This document shows, in pieces, positions 26,328-34,882 of a stretch of 64,000 bases of DNA (position 1 is its first letter; every line of letters begins with the position of its first letter). The translations under genes were made by a program, and so were the position numbers. This DNA is from a bacterium SCSIO 12696 (GTDB lineage Bacteria; Pseudomonadota; Gammaproteobacteria; Pseudomonadales; Porticoccaceae). The stretch lies in assembly GCA_024397955.1 (NCBI GenBank), contig CP073744.1, forward strand, positions 868,001 to 932,000, in the 5' to 3' direction. The notes under the pieces were generated by a model. The model saw only the letters and a program-made list of their open reading frames with translations. It was not told the origin of the DNA and made no database searches.

Positions 26328-29181
26328 GGCTAACCTCTACCATTTTTTCCGGCTTTTGATAGCGCCCTGGCATCAATTCCGCCAGCGCTGTAAAACTCTG
26401 TTTTACCCATTGATCGTAGATACCCTGCCAGCTGCGCTGGGCATTGCGCTGGTGAATATCAATGGCGGTTTCCTCAAAGGGATAGGCCTGTTCCTCAAGC
26501 AGCAGGTCGTACTGCTCCAGTTCCAACTCGCTCAACTTGGGGCGCTGGGAGTTCATTAAATCGTTGCTCAACTGCGCGTAAACATCCCCCAGGCGGAAGC
26601 TCGCCTGGGTGGTGAATTCCTGTACGCTGTAGTCCAGAACCCCCTGATAAGCGGCAATGGTTTTTTCCATCGCGGCACGCTTTTTCTTGAGGCTTTTTTT
26701 CAGGGGCAGTTTTAAGGCGATGCGCTTAAATTTGTCGTATTCGTCACCGGCCAGCACGTTGGCAGAAAATGCCGCCAGATATTGAGAGCGCTGGTTGTCT
26801 TTACCTGCCTGTTTATGGCCTTCAATCAACTTGCGCAACCAGTAACGGCGTTTCTGTGGCTCATCTGTGGTCACGTAAAATTGGCTCATTTTGTAACGCG
26901 CCTCGGTCACCACCGCAAATGGCTCTGGGTAGCTGTGGGCGTAATCGCGAAAATGCTCAATGGCTTGCGGCCAGTTTTTGGCTTTTTCGTACATCTCAGC
27001 TGCCAGGTACAAGGACTCCCTTTTTAATTCCGGGTCGTCACTGGCAGCGGTCATCTGCAGCAACGATTCTGCGGCGGGCTCCCATTTTTCCTGTTCCTGG
27101 TACACCTTGGTCAACTTGGCTGGAACCGTCGCCGTTAAAGGGTGCCTGCTGTAACTGCGACGAAACGCCACTAACACCGCTTCAGCCTGCTGCCACTGAG
27201 CCAGTTCCATTAAGTAAGCCGCGGCATCGTACTGACCTTTGATCGCAATTTCCGAGCCTGGTGAGATTGACTGAATGCGCAGCAGCTGCTCAACCGCTGC
27301 AGCTTTATTATCCGCCACGAGCAATTGTTCACCGCGCTTGAACACCGTTGCCGCCAATCGCTCGGTGGTTTGCTCCCTACTCTGCTGGTGCTTTTTGCCC
27401 ACCATCAGTTGCAGAGCACCGCGATAGGCGTTTTCAGCCAACTCGAATTGCTGTTGTTCAAATTGGCTGTGCCCTTGCACCAACCAGGCGGTACGACGTA
27501 ACTCTTCCGCTGGTTGCGGCTGCCAGGCACTGACCTGCTCGGCGGCGGCAATGGCGCGAGGGTAATCTTTTAACAGCAGCAACTGCTCGGCAGACTTGGT
27601 CAATACCGGCACGGCGCGTTTGTCATTGCCGTAGTTATCCGCAAAGCGCTGGGCACTGTCGATTTTTCGGTACTGCCATTGTTGCTGTTGATCTGCGGTC
27701 AGTTGGTTTTTTTCAACAGACAAATGCTGATCGTAGGTCAGAATTGCCGAATAGCCGGCCTCCGCACCGTTGTCTTGGCTGCGGTACTCATAAGCCACTT
27801 GTTCGTAAGCATCGATGGCGGCGGGTAAATCTTTACCTTCGTACAGGCTCTCAGCCATTAAAAAGACAGTATTGGGCGTTGCCTTGTCATCAGGAAAGGT
27901 GGCAACAAATTCCCGGTAGTAGCCAGCGGCCGCCAGAAAAGTTTTTTGGACTTGCTGCGCGGTAATTTTGGTTTTTGAGGTTTTCCTAGACAATGAGTTA
28001 TCCGCCAGCTGGCGCTGTTGCACCTGGGCTTCAGCGTGTTCGTATTTAGCCAACTCACTCAAGTAGCTGTGCAGATGCGGGCGCAACGTATCGCGAACCG
28101 TTTCGTCTTTGCGCTGCCAGAAATTACTGGCAATGCCATAGTTGCTCACGAAATTACGCTTGGCGTCCAACACCAATAAGGGGAAGCTACCCTTGCCATA
28201 AACCTCAATGGTTTTTACGTTAAACAGCGGTGCGCGATCGTGGCCGGGATAGGCTTTTACAAAAGCGAGGAAGGTATCGGCGCTGTCCTGGTAGCGCTCT
28301 TTGTCTAAATACAGATCGCCCAACTGTTGATACAACAAATGCTGGTAGTGACGCTCGCCCTGCTCTGCCGCCATTTGTGCAATGGTCTTAGCACCATCCA
28401 GGTAGGAGAAAACCAAACTCATCACCCGCAAGCTATCGTCAGCGATATCTCGCTGGGACCGAGGTAATTTCTCCAGGCTATCTGCTTCAGGGAGCAGTTT
28501 ATCCAGCACCAGGGCAAAGGAATCCAGAGAGTCCAGGTAGCGATTGCGCTTGAACTGAGACCAGCCGTGCATATACAGCGCATTGCGATAAAACGCGCTG
28601 TCGCTGGCTTGTTGGTGATCGATTACCGCAGCGTAGGCTTCCCCAGCACGGCGGTAATCGCCCTGGCTAAACAGCAATTCCGCACGGCGAAATTGGGCTT
28701 CGCCGTAATAATCGGATTGGGGGTATTCACCGACCAATCGATTCAGCTGCACCATGGCCTGATCCAATTTGCCATCCAGCTCGTAGGCTTTCGCCAATTG
28801 GTACAGCAAACGGTCGTTGCCGGAATGGTTGGGGTGGTTTTTCAGCAGCCCTTGATACAGATCCACAGCCCCCTGGTAATAGGGTCCGGTGTCGCCACTG
28901 TCCAGCTGACGCTGCTCACTTTGCAGCATTTCCAGGCCAGCCAAACGGCGTTCAATTTTGCGGCGAATTTCCGGGTCTTCAGCAATTTCCAGAGCAGATT
29001 GGTAATGGCCCACAATATCACCCAATGTGGGTTTAGGTGGTTGGCGATCCACTGCGGGCAACTCCACCGGCTGCAATTCTGCCAAGGTGGGTGGTGGTGG
29101 CGCTTTCTTATCGCCAAGCCCTATCCAACTGCAAGCGGTTAAAAACAGCAATGCAAAAGCCATTGAAGTGAGGCGCATCAT
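26314..29181 (-). CDS. Large TPR lipoprotein (GltD/AgmU-like)
   Basis: A 955-residue lipoprotein with signal peptide and lipobox FLTAC (Cys17). Nearly the whole length is helical with many degenerate TPR units, for example QLAKAYELDGKLDQAMVQLN, AYAAVIDHQQASDSAFY and YEKAKNWPQAIEHFRDY. It overlaps its upstream and downstream genes, so it is coupled within the operon. A protein of this size and design fits the large periplasmic TPR scaffold (AgmU/GltD) of the Myxococcus machine; the match is architectural. Confidence 0.8.
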   Translation of the reverse strand: MMRLTSMAFALLFLTACSWIGLGDKKAPPPPTLAELQPVELPAVDRQPPKPTLGDIVGHYQSALEIAEDPEIRRKIERRLAGLEMLQSEQRQLDSGDTGPYYQGAVDLYQGLLKNHPNHSGNDRLLYQLAKAYELDGKLDQAMVQLNRLVGEYPQSDYYGEAQFRRAELLFSQGDYRRAGEAYAAVIDHQQASDSAFYRNALYMHGWSQFKRNRYLDSLDSFALVLDKLLPEADSLEKLPRSQRDIADDSLRVMSLVFSYLDGAKTIAQMAAEQGERHYQHLLYQQLGDLYLDKERYQDSADTFLAFVKAYPGHDRAPLFNVKTIEVYGKGSFPLLVLDAKRNFVSNYGIASNFWQRKDETVRDTLRPHLHSYLSELAKYEHAEAQVQQRQLADNSLSRKTSKTKITAQQVQKTFLAAAGYYREFVATFPDDKATPNTVFLMAESLYEGKDLPAAIDAYEQVAYEYRSQDNGAEAGYSAILTYDQHLSVEKNQLTADQQQQWQYRKIDSAQRFADNYGNDKRAVPVLTKSAEQLLLLKDYPRAIAAAEQVSAWQPQPAEELRRTAWLVQGHSQFEQQQFELAENAYRGALQLMVGKKHQQSREQTTERLAATVFKRGEQLLVADNKAAAVEQLLRIQSISPGSEIAIKGQYDAAAYLMELAQWQQAEAVLVAFRRSYSRHPLTATVPAKLTKVYQEQEKWEPAAESLLQMTAASDDPELKRESLYLAAEMYEKAKNWPQAIEHFRDYAHSYPEPFAVVTEARYKMSQFYVTTDEPQKRRYWLRKLIEGHKQAGKDNQRSQYLAAFSANVLAGDEYDKFKRIALKLPLKKSLKKKRAAMEKTIAAYQGVLDYSVQEFTTQASFRLGDVYAQLSNDLMNSQRPKLSELELEQYDLLLEEQAYPFEETAIDIHQRNAQRSWQGIYDQWVKQSFTALAELMPGRYQKPEKMVEVSRDIY

Positions 29182-31064
29182 GGGTTCACCTCCTCACCGG
29201 TTTCCTCTGCGTAACCACCGCTGTCGTACAAACGAGCCAACGCCAAACGGGCTTGGGATTGGTAATAACGCAACCGCTGGCGCTGGCGCTGCAATTCCGC
29301 CACAACCACGGCACGAAATTCACCTTCCGCCTTATCAAGAGCACCGGCAACGGCCTGTTCTCGGCCAAGTAGACGCTGTTGTAAAGCATCCAGGCGAGCC
29401 TGGTAAGGCGCAATATCCGGTGCTTGTTCAATCACGTCCTGCAAATGACGATAATTCTCCACCGCTTCCAGCAGCTGGGTTTGAAACTGTTTTAATGACT
29501 TTTGCTGTTGCCACAGGTTATCGGGAAACTGCTCACTGGCCTGCCAATACAACAGCCCACGGCTGCGCCGCAACATTTCCTGATATTCAGTTTGCTCGAC
29601 ATCTGACAGTTCACCAGCGGCCTTGAGTCGCGCCAAGTGACGCTCAGCACGCACCACTCGCTGCCACAAGTCGGCGGTGTCGCCATCCACCAACGCCATT
29701 GGGTCGCGACTGTCGATAATGCGCTGCAGATCCGCGGTACGCTGATCCCCCTGCGCCATCATTTGTTCCAGCTGCGCTGCAAACTGGCGCTGCTCAATGG
29801 ATTGCAACTTGTCACCTCGCGCCTGCTGCCGCTGTTCCAGCAAGTGCTGGAAAATATCCAGCTTTTGCTGCCACTGTTGCAGCTGTTCCCGCATTCCCAG
29901 CAACCGTTGTAGGTCACCGGCACGATTTTGCAGGGGTTGGAGGCTGAGAAAATCCGCCAGGCGATCCAGGTTATTGGTGCTGGCCAATTCATCGTCATCA
30001 CTGGCCGACAATTCCAATGCAGCCAGCAAGTCTTCGCGAGTCAGGCTGACCGCCATTTGCTCCACCTCGGCCAGTTGATCGGTGTAGCTGTTTTCCGCGT
30101 CCAGATAGGCTTCCAAAGCCTGACCCGGTGATTCCAGTTTTTCGTAAACGTGAGGAATCGCCAACAGCGCTTCCTGAACACTGGCATCGAAACTGGAGTG
30201 CTCCCCCAGCTTTTGCCAGGCGGACAGCGCCATCGGGTACTGTTGCAACTCCATGGCCGACCAGCCATAACCCAACAGTGCGCGTTGAATCAAAGGGCTG
30301 TGCAGGCGCACCTGAATAAATCGGTTCATGGCACCCTGGTAATCTTCCGCCAACATCAGGGTGTAGCCGGAAGCAGCCAGCGCTTTGTCTTTTAACGCCC
30401 GGTGTTCTTCCTCTTCCAGCTCCAGGCCAGTCAGAGCATCCAGGTAACCCACACCCAGTTCGCGGTTACCATCGCGAATATGGGCGGTGCCCAGATTGTA
30501 GTAAATGTAGGGTAACCAAGGGGTTAATTCCGTCTGTTGGCCAAACATCTGTTCGGCCTGCACATAGTTCTGTTGTTTGAGAGCGATATTGATGGCGAGA
30601 GACTGCAATTCATCGGCCATGGCTTTGGGCAGATCACCCTGTACCCGTTGAAGGCTGCTGTCCGCACCCTGCCAGTGGCCCTGTTGATAGCGCAGTTTTC
30701 CCAGGTAAAACCAGGCGGCATTGCGCACTGATTCCGGGGTATCACTGCTAATCAGGCGCTCAAACACCTCGGTGGCCTGGGGCTCCATATCCAGTGCCAG
30801 ATTGAGACCACCGCGCATCAGTTCACCGGCATCCCCATGGTTTTGAATGCCACCGCGCTCCTCGGCAATCAGCAACTCGGTTAAAGCCGCCTGGTAGTTG
30901 TTTTGAAAATACTGGTAGAGCGCAGTTCCGTAGCGTAAATCTTGAACGGTGGATGGTTTTTCGGTTTTCGCGGCCGTGGCTGGCAGCGCAACCATCAACA
31001 CACAGGCAGCGATCGGGCGAATCAGGTTGTGCAGTGTCGGCAATGTGAAACAACAGCGGCTCAT
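29178..31064 (-). CDS. Large exported TPR/coiled-coil protein
   Basis: A 628-residue exported protein. The ATG at 31064 gives a signal peptide (CVLMVALPATAAK); a TTG 27 bases upstream is less likely. The N-terminal half has TPR-like repeats (YQYFQNNYQAALTELLIAEE, AWFYLGKLRYQQGHWQGA), and the C-terminal 250 residues are Gln/Arg/Leu-rich and probably coiled-coil. It begins 7 bases after the previous gene and ends in an ATGA overlap with the next. Likely a periplasmic scaffold of the motor system. Confidence 0.77.
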   Translation of the reverse strand: MSRCCFTLPTLHNLIRPIAACVLMVALPATAAKTEKPSTVQDLRYGTALYQYFQNNYQAALTELLIAEERGGIQNHGDAGELMRGGLNLALDMEPQATEVFERLISSDTPESVRNAAWFYLGKLRYQQGHWQGADSSLQRVQGDLPKAMADELQSLAINIALKQQNYVQAEQMFGQQTELTPWLPYIYYNLGTAHIRDGNRELGVGYLDALTGLELEEEEHRALKDKALAASGYTLMLAEDYQGAMNRFIQVRLHSPLIQRALLGYGWSAMELQQYPMALSAWQKLGEHSSFDASVQEALLAIPHVYEKLESPGQALEAYLDAENSYTDQLAEVEQMAVSLTREDLLAALELSASDDDELASTNNLDRLADFLSLQPLQNRAGDLQRLLGMREQLQQWQQKLDIFQHLLEQRQQARGDKLQSIEQRQFAAQLEQMMAQGDQRTADLQRIIDSRDPMALVDGDTADLWQRVVRAERHLARLKAAGELSDVEQTEYQEMLRRSRGLLYWQASEQFPDNLWQQQKSLKQFQTQLLEAVENYRHLQDVIEQAPDIAPYQARLDALQQRLLGREQAVAGALDKAEGEFRAVVVAELQRQRQRLRYYQSQARLALARLYDSGGYAEETGEEVNP

Positions 31065-31071
31065 TGCAAAA

Positions 31072-31605
31072 TCACCATTCGCGAATTTCAAATTCCGGTT
31101 GCTGCTTGGCGCTGGAATCGGTAATTTTCAATTCCAGCTGCACTGCTTCGGTGCCTTTATTCAGGGTCGCGGTTGCACCCCGTTTGTAAGCGCGGCCATT
31201 GGGGCCCTCACCGGTAAAAAATGCACTGACTTCGTGGGCGCCGGATTTGATATTCCCCAGGTATAAGCGCTGCACACCGCCTTGATAAAGCGCCTGGGTT
31301 TGCTGATCGGTGTACAGATAGCTGGCGACCATATCGTCGTCAATTTTGAGTTTTACCGAATCGAGCCGGAAATAGTGGCCCACATCCATAGACACAAACA
31401 CCGCCACCTGGGTATGAGTGGGAAACAACAGCTCTTCCTCAAGAATCAGCAAATCCCGGTTCAGCTCCTGAACACTCTGGGTCAGATCGGCAACGGTTTC
31501 AGGGTCAGTTGGCAGCGACGGCTCCTCTGTCGGCGCAGTTTCCGCCAACACAGACAAATGCAGACCCGCCAGTGCGGCAATCAAAAATTTTTGGATATTG
31601 GTCAT
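31072..31605 (-). CDS. Exported protein heading the motor operon
   Basis: A 177-residue protein with a signal peptide (ALAGLHLSVLAETA). Residues of about 38-60 form a short acidic coiled coil (VQELNRDLLILEEELLF), followed by a beta-rich domain (VAVFVSMDVGHYFRLDSVKL, GEGPNGRAYKRG). No named family is recognised. It is the first gene of the operon, with the 442-base hairpin-rich gap upstream. Confidence 0.72.
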   Translation of the reverse strand: MTNIQKFLIAALAGLHLSVLAETAPTEEPSLPTDPETVADLTQSVQELNRDLLILEEELLFPTHTQVAVFVSMDVGHYFRLDSVKLKIDDDMVASYLYTDQQTQALYQGGVQRLYLGNIKSGAHEVSAFFTGEGPNGRAYKRGATATLNKGTEAVQLELKITDSSAKQQPEFEIREW

Positions 31606-32047
31606 AGCTAACGCTCGGTGGCCCCGGGGTTGTTCACATTAATTATTATTCGTCAGAAAACCGAGGCCAGATAGCAACAGGCACTTACATCAACAGATGG
31701 CAACGAGAACTGCGTCTCAAAAACCCTGTTACAGGGCGGTTTTCCAACCTATAGAGCGAGTCTAGCGGGGATACTGGGGAAACTTTGTGCTGTGGAGCAC
31801 AAGTTGGGGAAGAGCTTCAGTAGCCTGTATTTAGCAAGGCTACTGAATCACACAGGGTGATCTATTAACACAGCAACAAAATAAATGAAGAGTTAATAGT
31901 TCGGCACATGGATGTGCCGACGCCGACACAGTCGGCGCGAGCTCAATAAAATCCAGACCTTCTTATCTAAGTAAGTGCGCAACATCGCCAGATTTTATTG
32001 AGCGACTATTATTTATGTGAGGGATCACATAAATAATTGCCAGGTTA
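31606..32047. other. Intergenic region with a cluster of palindromes
   Basis: No gene is seen. It must contain the promoter of the motor operon (minus strand) near 31606-31750 and the terminator of the carbonic anhydrase gene. From about 31815 onward it is crowded with inverted repeats: CAGTAGCC/GGCTACTG, and the set from 31901 to 32037 described as a separate repeat feature. Confidence 0.6.
31901..32037. repeat. Nested palindrome cluster downstream of the carbonic anhydrase gene
   Basis: Four perfect inverted repeats follow one another: TCGGCACAT/ATGTGCCGA (31901-31920, 2-base loop), CGCCGAC/GTCGGCG (31921-31937, 3-base loop), GCTCAATAAAATC/GATTTTATTGAGC (31941-31953 with 31991-32003) and ATTATTTATGTGA/TCACATAAATAAT (32008-32037, 4-base loop). 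The last ends only 10 bases before the carbonic anhydrase stop. As RNA they could fold into one multi-stem structure. Confidence 0.75.
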
Positions 32048-32911
32048 CTAAGGAGCGATTTCAGACAGCAAATCCGGGTTAGTCACCAGATTTCTAACAC
32101 CATGGGCGTGATCTTCGTTAAACACATTGCCTTTGCACCATTGGCCAACAGACTCAATAGACACTTTGGCAACCTTGGGGCGAACACTCCAGGACACCTG
32201 GAACGGAGAGCCCTTTTCGTTATAACTCGGCCCCGTAGTGGACCCCTCGTACTCAACGGGGGTGCCGGTATTGGTGGGGATGTTCAATGCCTGGTGATAG
32301 CCATCACGGACACCGTGTTCTGTGAGCTGACCAAAATCCAACGCATTTTTATCGTTCACCAATACGAACACCTGGCCTTCCACTCGCAGCTGTGGGTTGC
32401 CTATGGATTCACTCAAACAAGCGCCCAGCGTTGGACCCGGTTGAACCTGGGCAGTGGAGTGCACGTAGTGAAGTTCAATGGTATCGCCAGATTGCAAACT
32501 GCTGTATTTGCCGGAGCAAACCGCTGCTTTCAACGGCTTTTTCTCAGCGCTACTGAGGTGACCCGAATACTGATAGCCGCTGCCGTAGCCTTTGCCATCA
32601 CCATTACCCGCATAATGGGTAAATTCACCGCCTTTGTGCTCGGCATTTTTGTGAAAGTGGATATTGCACAGGTTCATTTTTGAAGACGCAGGAGCGGTAT
32701 TGAAACTGCGCTGATTAACACCGGCCGAGGAGTCGATATCACGGGGCGACTGCGGCCCAAATCCAGCCCCTTGAGTGCTGTTTGCAAGTGCCGTTCGCTG
32801 CTTTGCAATTACCGAATCGGATACCGATTTATGCGACGCGGAACCGGCGAGTGCACCACCTGCGGCTACGCTCAATAGCGCAACTCCTGCAACAACAGAA
32901 TAATATGTCAT
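32048..32911 (-). CDS. Delta-class carbonic anhydrase
   Basis: A 287-residue exported protein. The signal peptide spans about residues 1-23 (VALLSVAAGGALAG). The motif NLCNIHFHKNAEHKGGEF carries the histidines expected to bind zinc, and a second conserved block GNGDGKGYGSGYQY follows. This is the delta-class signature, first known from diatoms and dinoflagellates. It converts CO2 and bicarbonate; export suggests a periplasmic role in carbon or pH handling. It stands alone, flanked by palindromes on one side and ilvA on the other. Confidence 0.85.
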   Translation of the reverse strand: MTYYSVVAGVALLSVAAGGALAGSASHKSVSDSVIAKQRTALANSTQGAGFGPQSPRDIDSSAGVNQRSFNTAPASSKMNLCNIHFHKNAEHKGGEFTHYAGNGDGKGYGSGYQYSGHLSSAEKKPLKAAVCSGKYSSLQSGDTIELHYVHSTAQVQPGPTLGACLSESIGNPQLRVEGQVFVLVNDKNALDFGQLTEHGVRDGYHQALNIPTNTGTPVEYEGSTTGPSYNEKGSPFQVSWSVRPKVAKVSIESVGQWCKGNVFNEDHAHGVRNLVTNPDLLSEIAP

Positions 32912-33015
32912 CACTACCCTCTACTCTTGATTATTGGAAAGTCTTAGCTGTTGAAAATCCAAGTATAGACCTTGGGCACTAGTGATGGTTCTGCCAGAGG
33001 GATAGCGAATGATAT

Positions 33016-34593
33016 TTAGCTCCGGCTGGCCAAAAACATCTGGTAAGCCGGATTGCTGCTCTCATCGGTATACAGGTAGCCCAAGCGATCTAAGTGCTCG
33101 ATAAACTCGGCCATTTCTGCATCGGGCACTTCAATACCCGCCAAGGCCTGCCCCACCGAAGCGCCGTGATTGCGAAAGTGAAACAAAGAAATATTCCACT
33201 TGTCACCCAGTACCTCCAGAAACCGCATCAAGGAGCCAGGAGTCTCGGGGATTTCAAAGTTGAACAGGCGTTCGTTTTGCAGCCCTCTTGGAGACCCACC
33301 CATCATATAGCGCACATGGAGCTTGGCCAGCTCGTTGTCAGAGTAATCATCCACCCAATACCCTTTCGCCACCAATGTCTCTTTAAGAGCTGGCAACTCC
33401 CGGTCGGCGTCTTGCATCTGCACGCCGACAAAAATATGGGCTTCGGCATCCGCCACATAGCGGTAGTTAAACTCAGTAACCGGGCGCCCTTCCATAGCGG
33501 CACAAAAGCGCCGAAAACTGCCTTTGCATTCAGGAATTTTCACCGCCAGCAGCGCTTCGCGACGCTCACCCAATTCGCAGCGCTCTGAGATATAACGCAG
33601 AGTGTGAAAGTTGAGGTTGGAACCACTGAGAATTGCCGCCAGGTTGCGATCATTGTAGCCGTGCATTTGCTGGTGCTTCTTCAACCCGGCCAGAGCCACT
33701 GCTCCGGCGGGCTCGGCCACAGCGCGGGTATCTTCAAAAATATCTTTGATGGCGGCACAGATCTGATCCACATCCACTTGCACCACTTCGTCTGTGTACT
33801 CTTTGGCAAGGCGATAGGTTTCTTCGCCCATGCGCTTGACCGCGACACCGTCGGCAAACACGCCGACGTGCTCCAAATCGACCAATTTACCTGCTTCCAG
33901 GGCGGCGGCAAAGCAGGCAGAGCCATCTGACTCCACACCGACAATGCGAACATCCGGACGCATCTGTTTCAGATAAACCGCAACACCAGCCAACAGACCA
34001 CCGCCACCTACTGGTACAAAGACGGTATCCAGCTCCGGGTTCTGCTGTAATAGCTCTTTGGCCAGCGTACCCTGGCCTGCAATCACATGGGGGTCGTCAA
34101 ACGGGGGAATCATCGTCCAACCCTTTTCTGCTGAAAGCCGTTTGGCCTCAGCACCGGCATCATCAAACGCGGCACCGTGCAAAACCACATTGCCACCCAG
34201 AGCACGTACCGCATCCACTTTAATATCCGGAGTGGTTTTGGGCATCACAATGGTGGCTTTAATGCCCAAACGACTGGCGGAGTAAACCACCCCTTGCGCG
34301 TGGTTACCCGCCGAAGCCGCCACAACCCCCGCGGCTTTTTGCTCCGCGCTCAAGTTCACCAGTTTGTTGTAAGCGCCACGCAGCTTGTAGGAATGCACCG
34401 GTTGCCGGTCTTCTCGCTTCAAAGAGACTTTGTTTTGCAAACGCTCAGACAAACGAGGCATATCCGACAACGGAGTCACCACTGCCACCTCTCCCACCGG
34501 GGCCAGTAAGATCTGGCGCAAATATTCCGCAGCACTGGGTTGATCCGGCTGAGCATCCAGCATTTTTTCTGTGTCATTGGCGCTGTTATTCAT
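33016..34593 (-). CDS. ilvA: Threonine ammonia-lyase, biosynthetic
   Basis: A 525-residue PLP enzyme that starts isoleucine synthesis by making 2-oxobutanoate from threonine. The PLP lysine is in HSYKLRGAYNK, the phosphate loop is VPVGGGGLLAG, and SAGNHAQGV is present. The C-terminal 180 residues are two ACT-like regulatory domains, as in the isoleucine-inhibited biosynthetic type. AGGAAA precedes the ATG by 7 bases. A T-tailed hairpin and a candidate leader peptide lie upstream, which points to attenuation control. Confidence 0.95.
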   Translation of the reverse strand: MNNSANDTEKMLDAQPDQPSAAEYLRQILLAPVGEVAVVTPLSDMPRLSERLQNKVSLKREDRQPVHSYKLRGAYNKLVNLSAEQKAAGVVAASAGNHAQGVVYSASRLGIKATIVMPKTTPDIKVDAVRALGGNVVLHGAAFDDAGAEAKRLSAEKGWTMIPPFDDPHVIAGQGTLAKELLQQNPELDTVFVPVGGGGLLAGVAVYLKQMRPDVRIVGVESDGSACFAAALEAGKLVDLEHVGVFADGVAVKRMGEETYRLAKEYTDEVVQVDVDQICAAIKDIFEDTRAVAEPAGAVALAGLKKHQQMHGYNDRNLAAILSGSNLNFHTLRYISERCELGERREALLAVKIPECKGSFRRFCAAMEGRPVTEFNYRYVADAEAHIFVGVQMQDADRELPALKETLVAKGYWVDDYSDNELAKLHVRYMMGGSPRGLQNERLFNFEIPETPGSLMRFLEVLGDKWNISLFHFRNHGASVGQALAGIEVPDAEMAEFIEHLDRLGYLYTDESSNPAYQMFLASRS

Positions 34594-34630
34594 GCTGCAT
34601 TTCCTGAGCAGTTGAGCATTCTGCGAACAT

Positions 34631-34658
34631 AAAAAAACCCCGCTTGATCAAAGCGGGG
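34631..34658 (-). terminator. Attenuator-type terminator upstream of ilvA
   Basis: On the minus strand CCCCGCTT and AAGCGGGG (34658-34651 and 34645-34638) form an 8-bp stem with a 5-base loop, followed by seven T. It lies 38 bases before the ilvA start and after the short leader frame, so it would cut transcription before ilvA. Confidence 0.75.
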
Positions 34659-34684
34659 CTTTACTGTTCGGTGGCTGGTGAGCC

Positions 34685-34771
34685 TTATTCGAACCGTAAA
34701 CCTTCCCGCCGGAATCCGGTAATGATCCCGGCGAAAATTTTGTTAAAGCTGTTGTATGCGATGTTGTTCAT
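34685..34771 (-). CDS. Candidate ilvA leader peptide
   Basis: A 28-codon frame with an ATG preceded by AAGG at about 9 bases. The product starts MNNIAYNSF and has isoleucines at positions 4, 12, 16 and 17, including an Ile-Ile pair in IFAGIITG. It ends 27 bases before the terminator stem. The position and the Ile-Ile pair are consistent with ribosome-stalling attenuation, but the isoleucine content is modest. Confidence 0.5.
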   Translation of the reverse strand: MNNIAYNSFNKIFAGIITGFRREGLRFE

Positions 34772-34807
34772 CGATTGGGGCCTTGGTAAGCCTTGACAAC
34801 GAGCCAC

Positions 34808-34836
34808 ATATTATTGACATTTTTATCCAAAGTAAA
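34808..34836 (-). promoter_or_regulatory. Candidate promoter of the ilvA leader
   Basis: TTTACT (34836-34831) and TAATAT (34813-34808) are spaced by 17 bases on the minus strand, about 37 bases before the leader ATG. Each box matches the sigma-70 consensus only partly. Confidence 0.3.
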
Positions 34837-34882
34837 TGACATTTTTTGCCAATTCAGCTTAATAAACCTTGAAGTAGCAAAA

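Noticed and set aside
32008..32037. CRP-type binding site, because of TGTGA and TCACA arms
   Set aside because: The spacer is 4 bases instead of 6, and the site lies downstream of a gene end, not in a promoter. A hairpin is the simpler reading.
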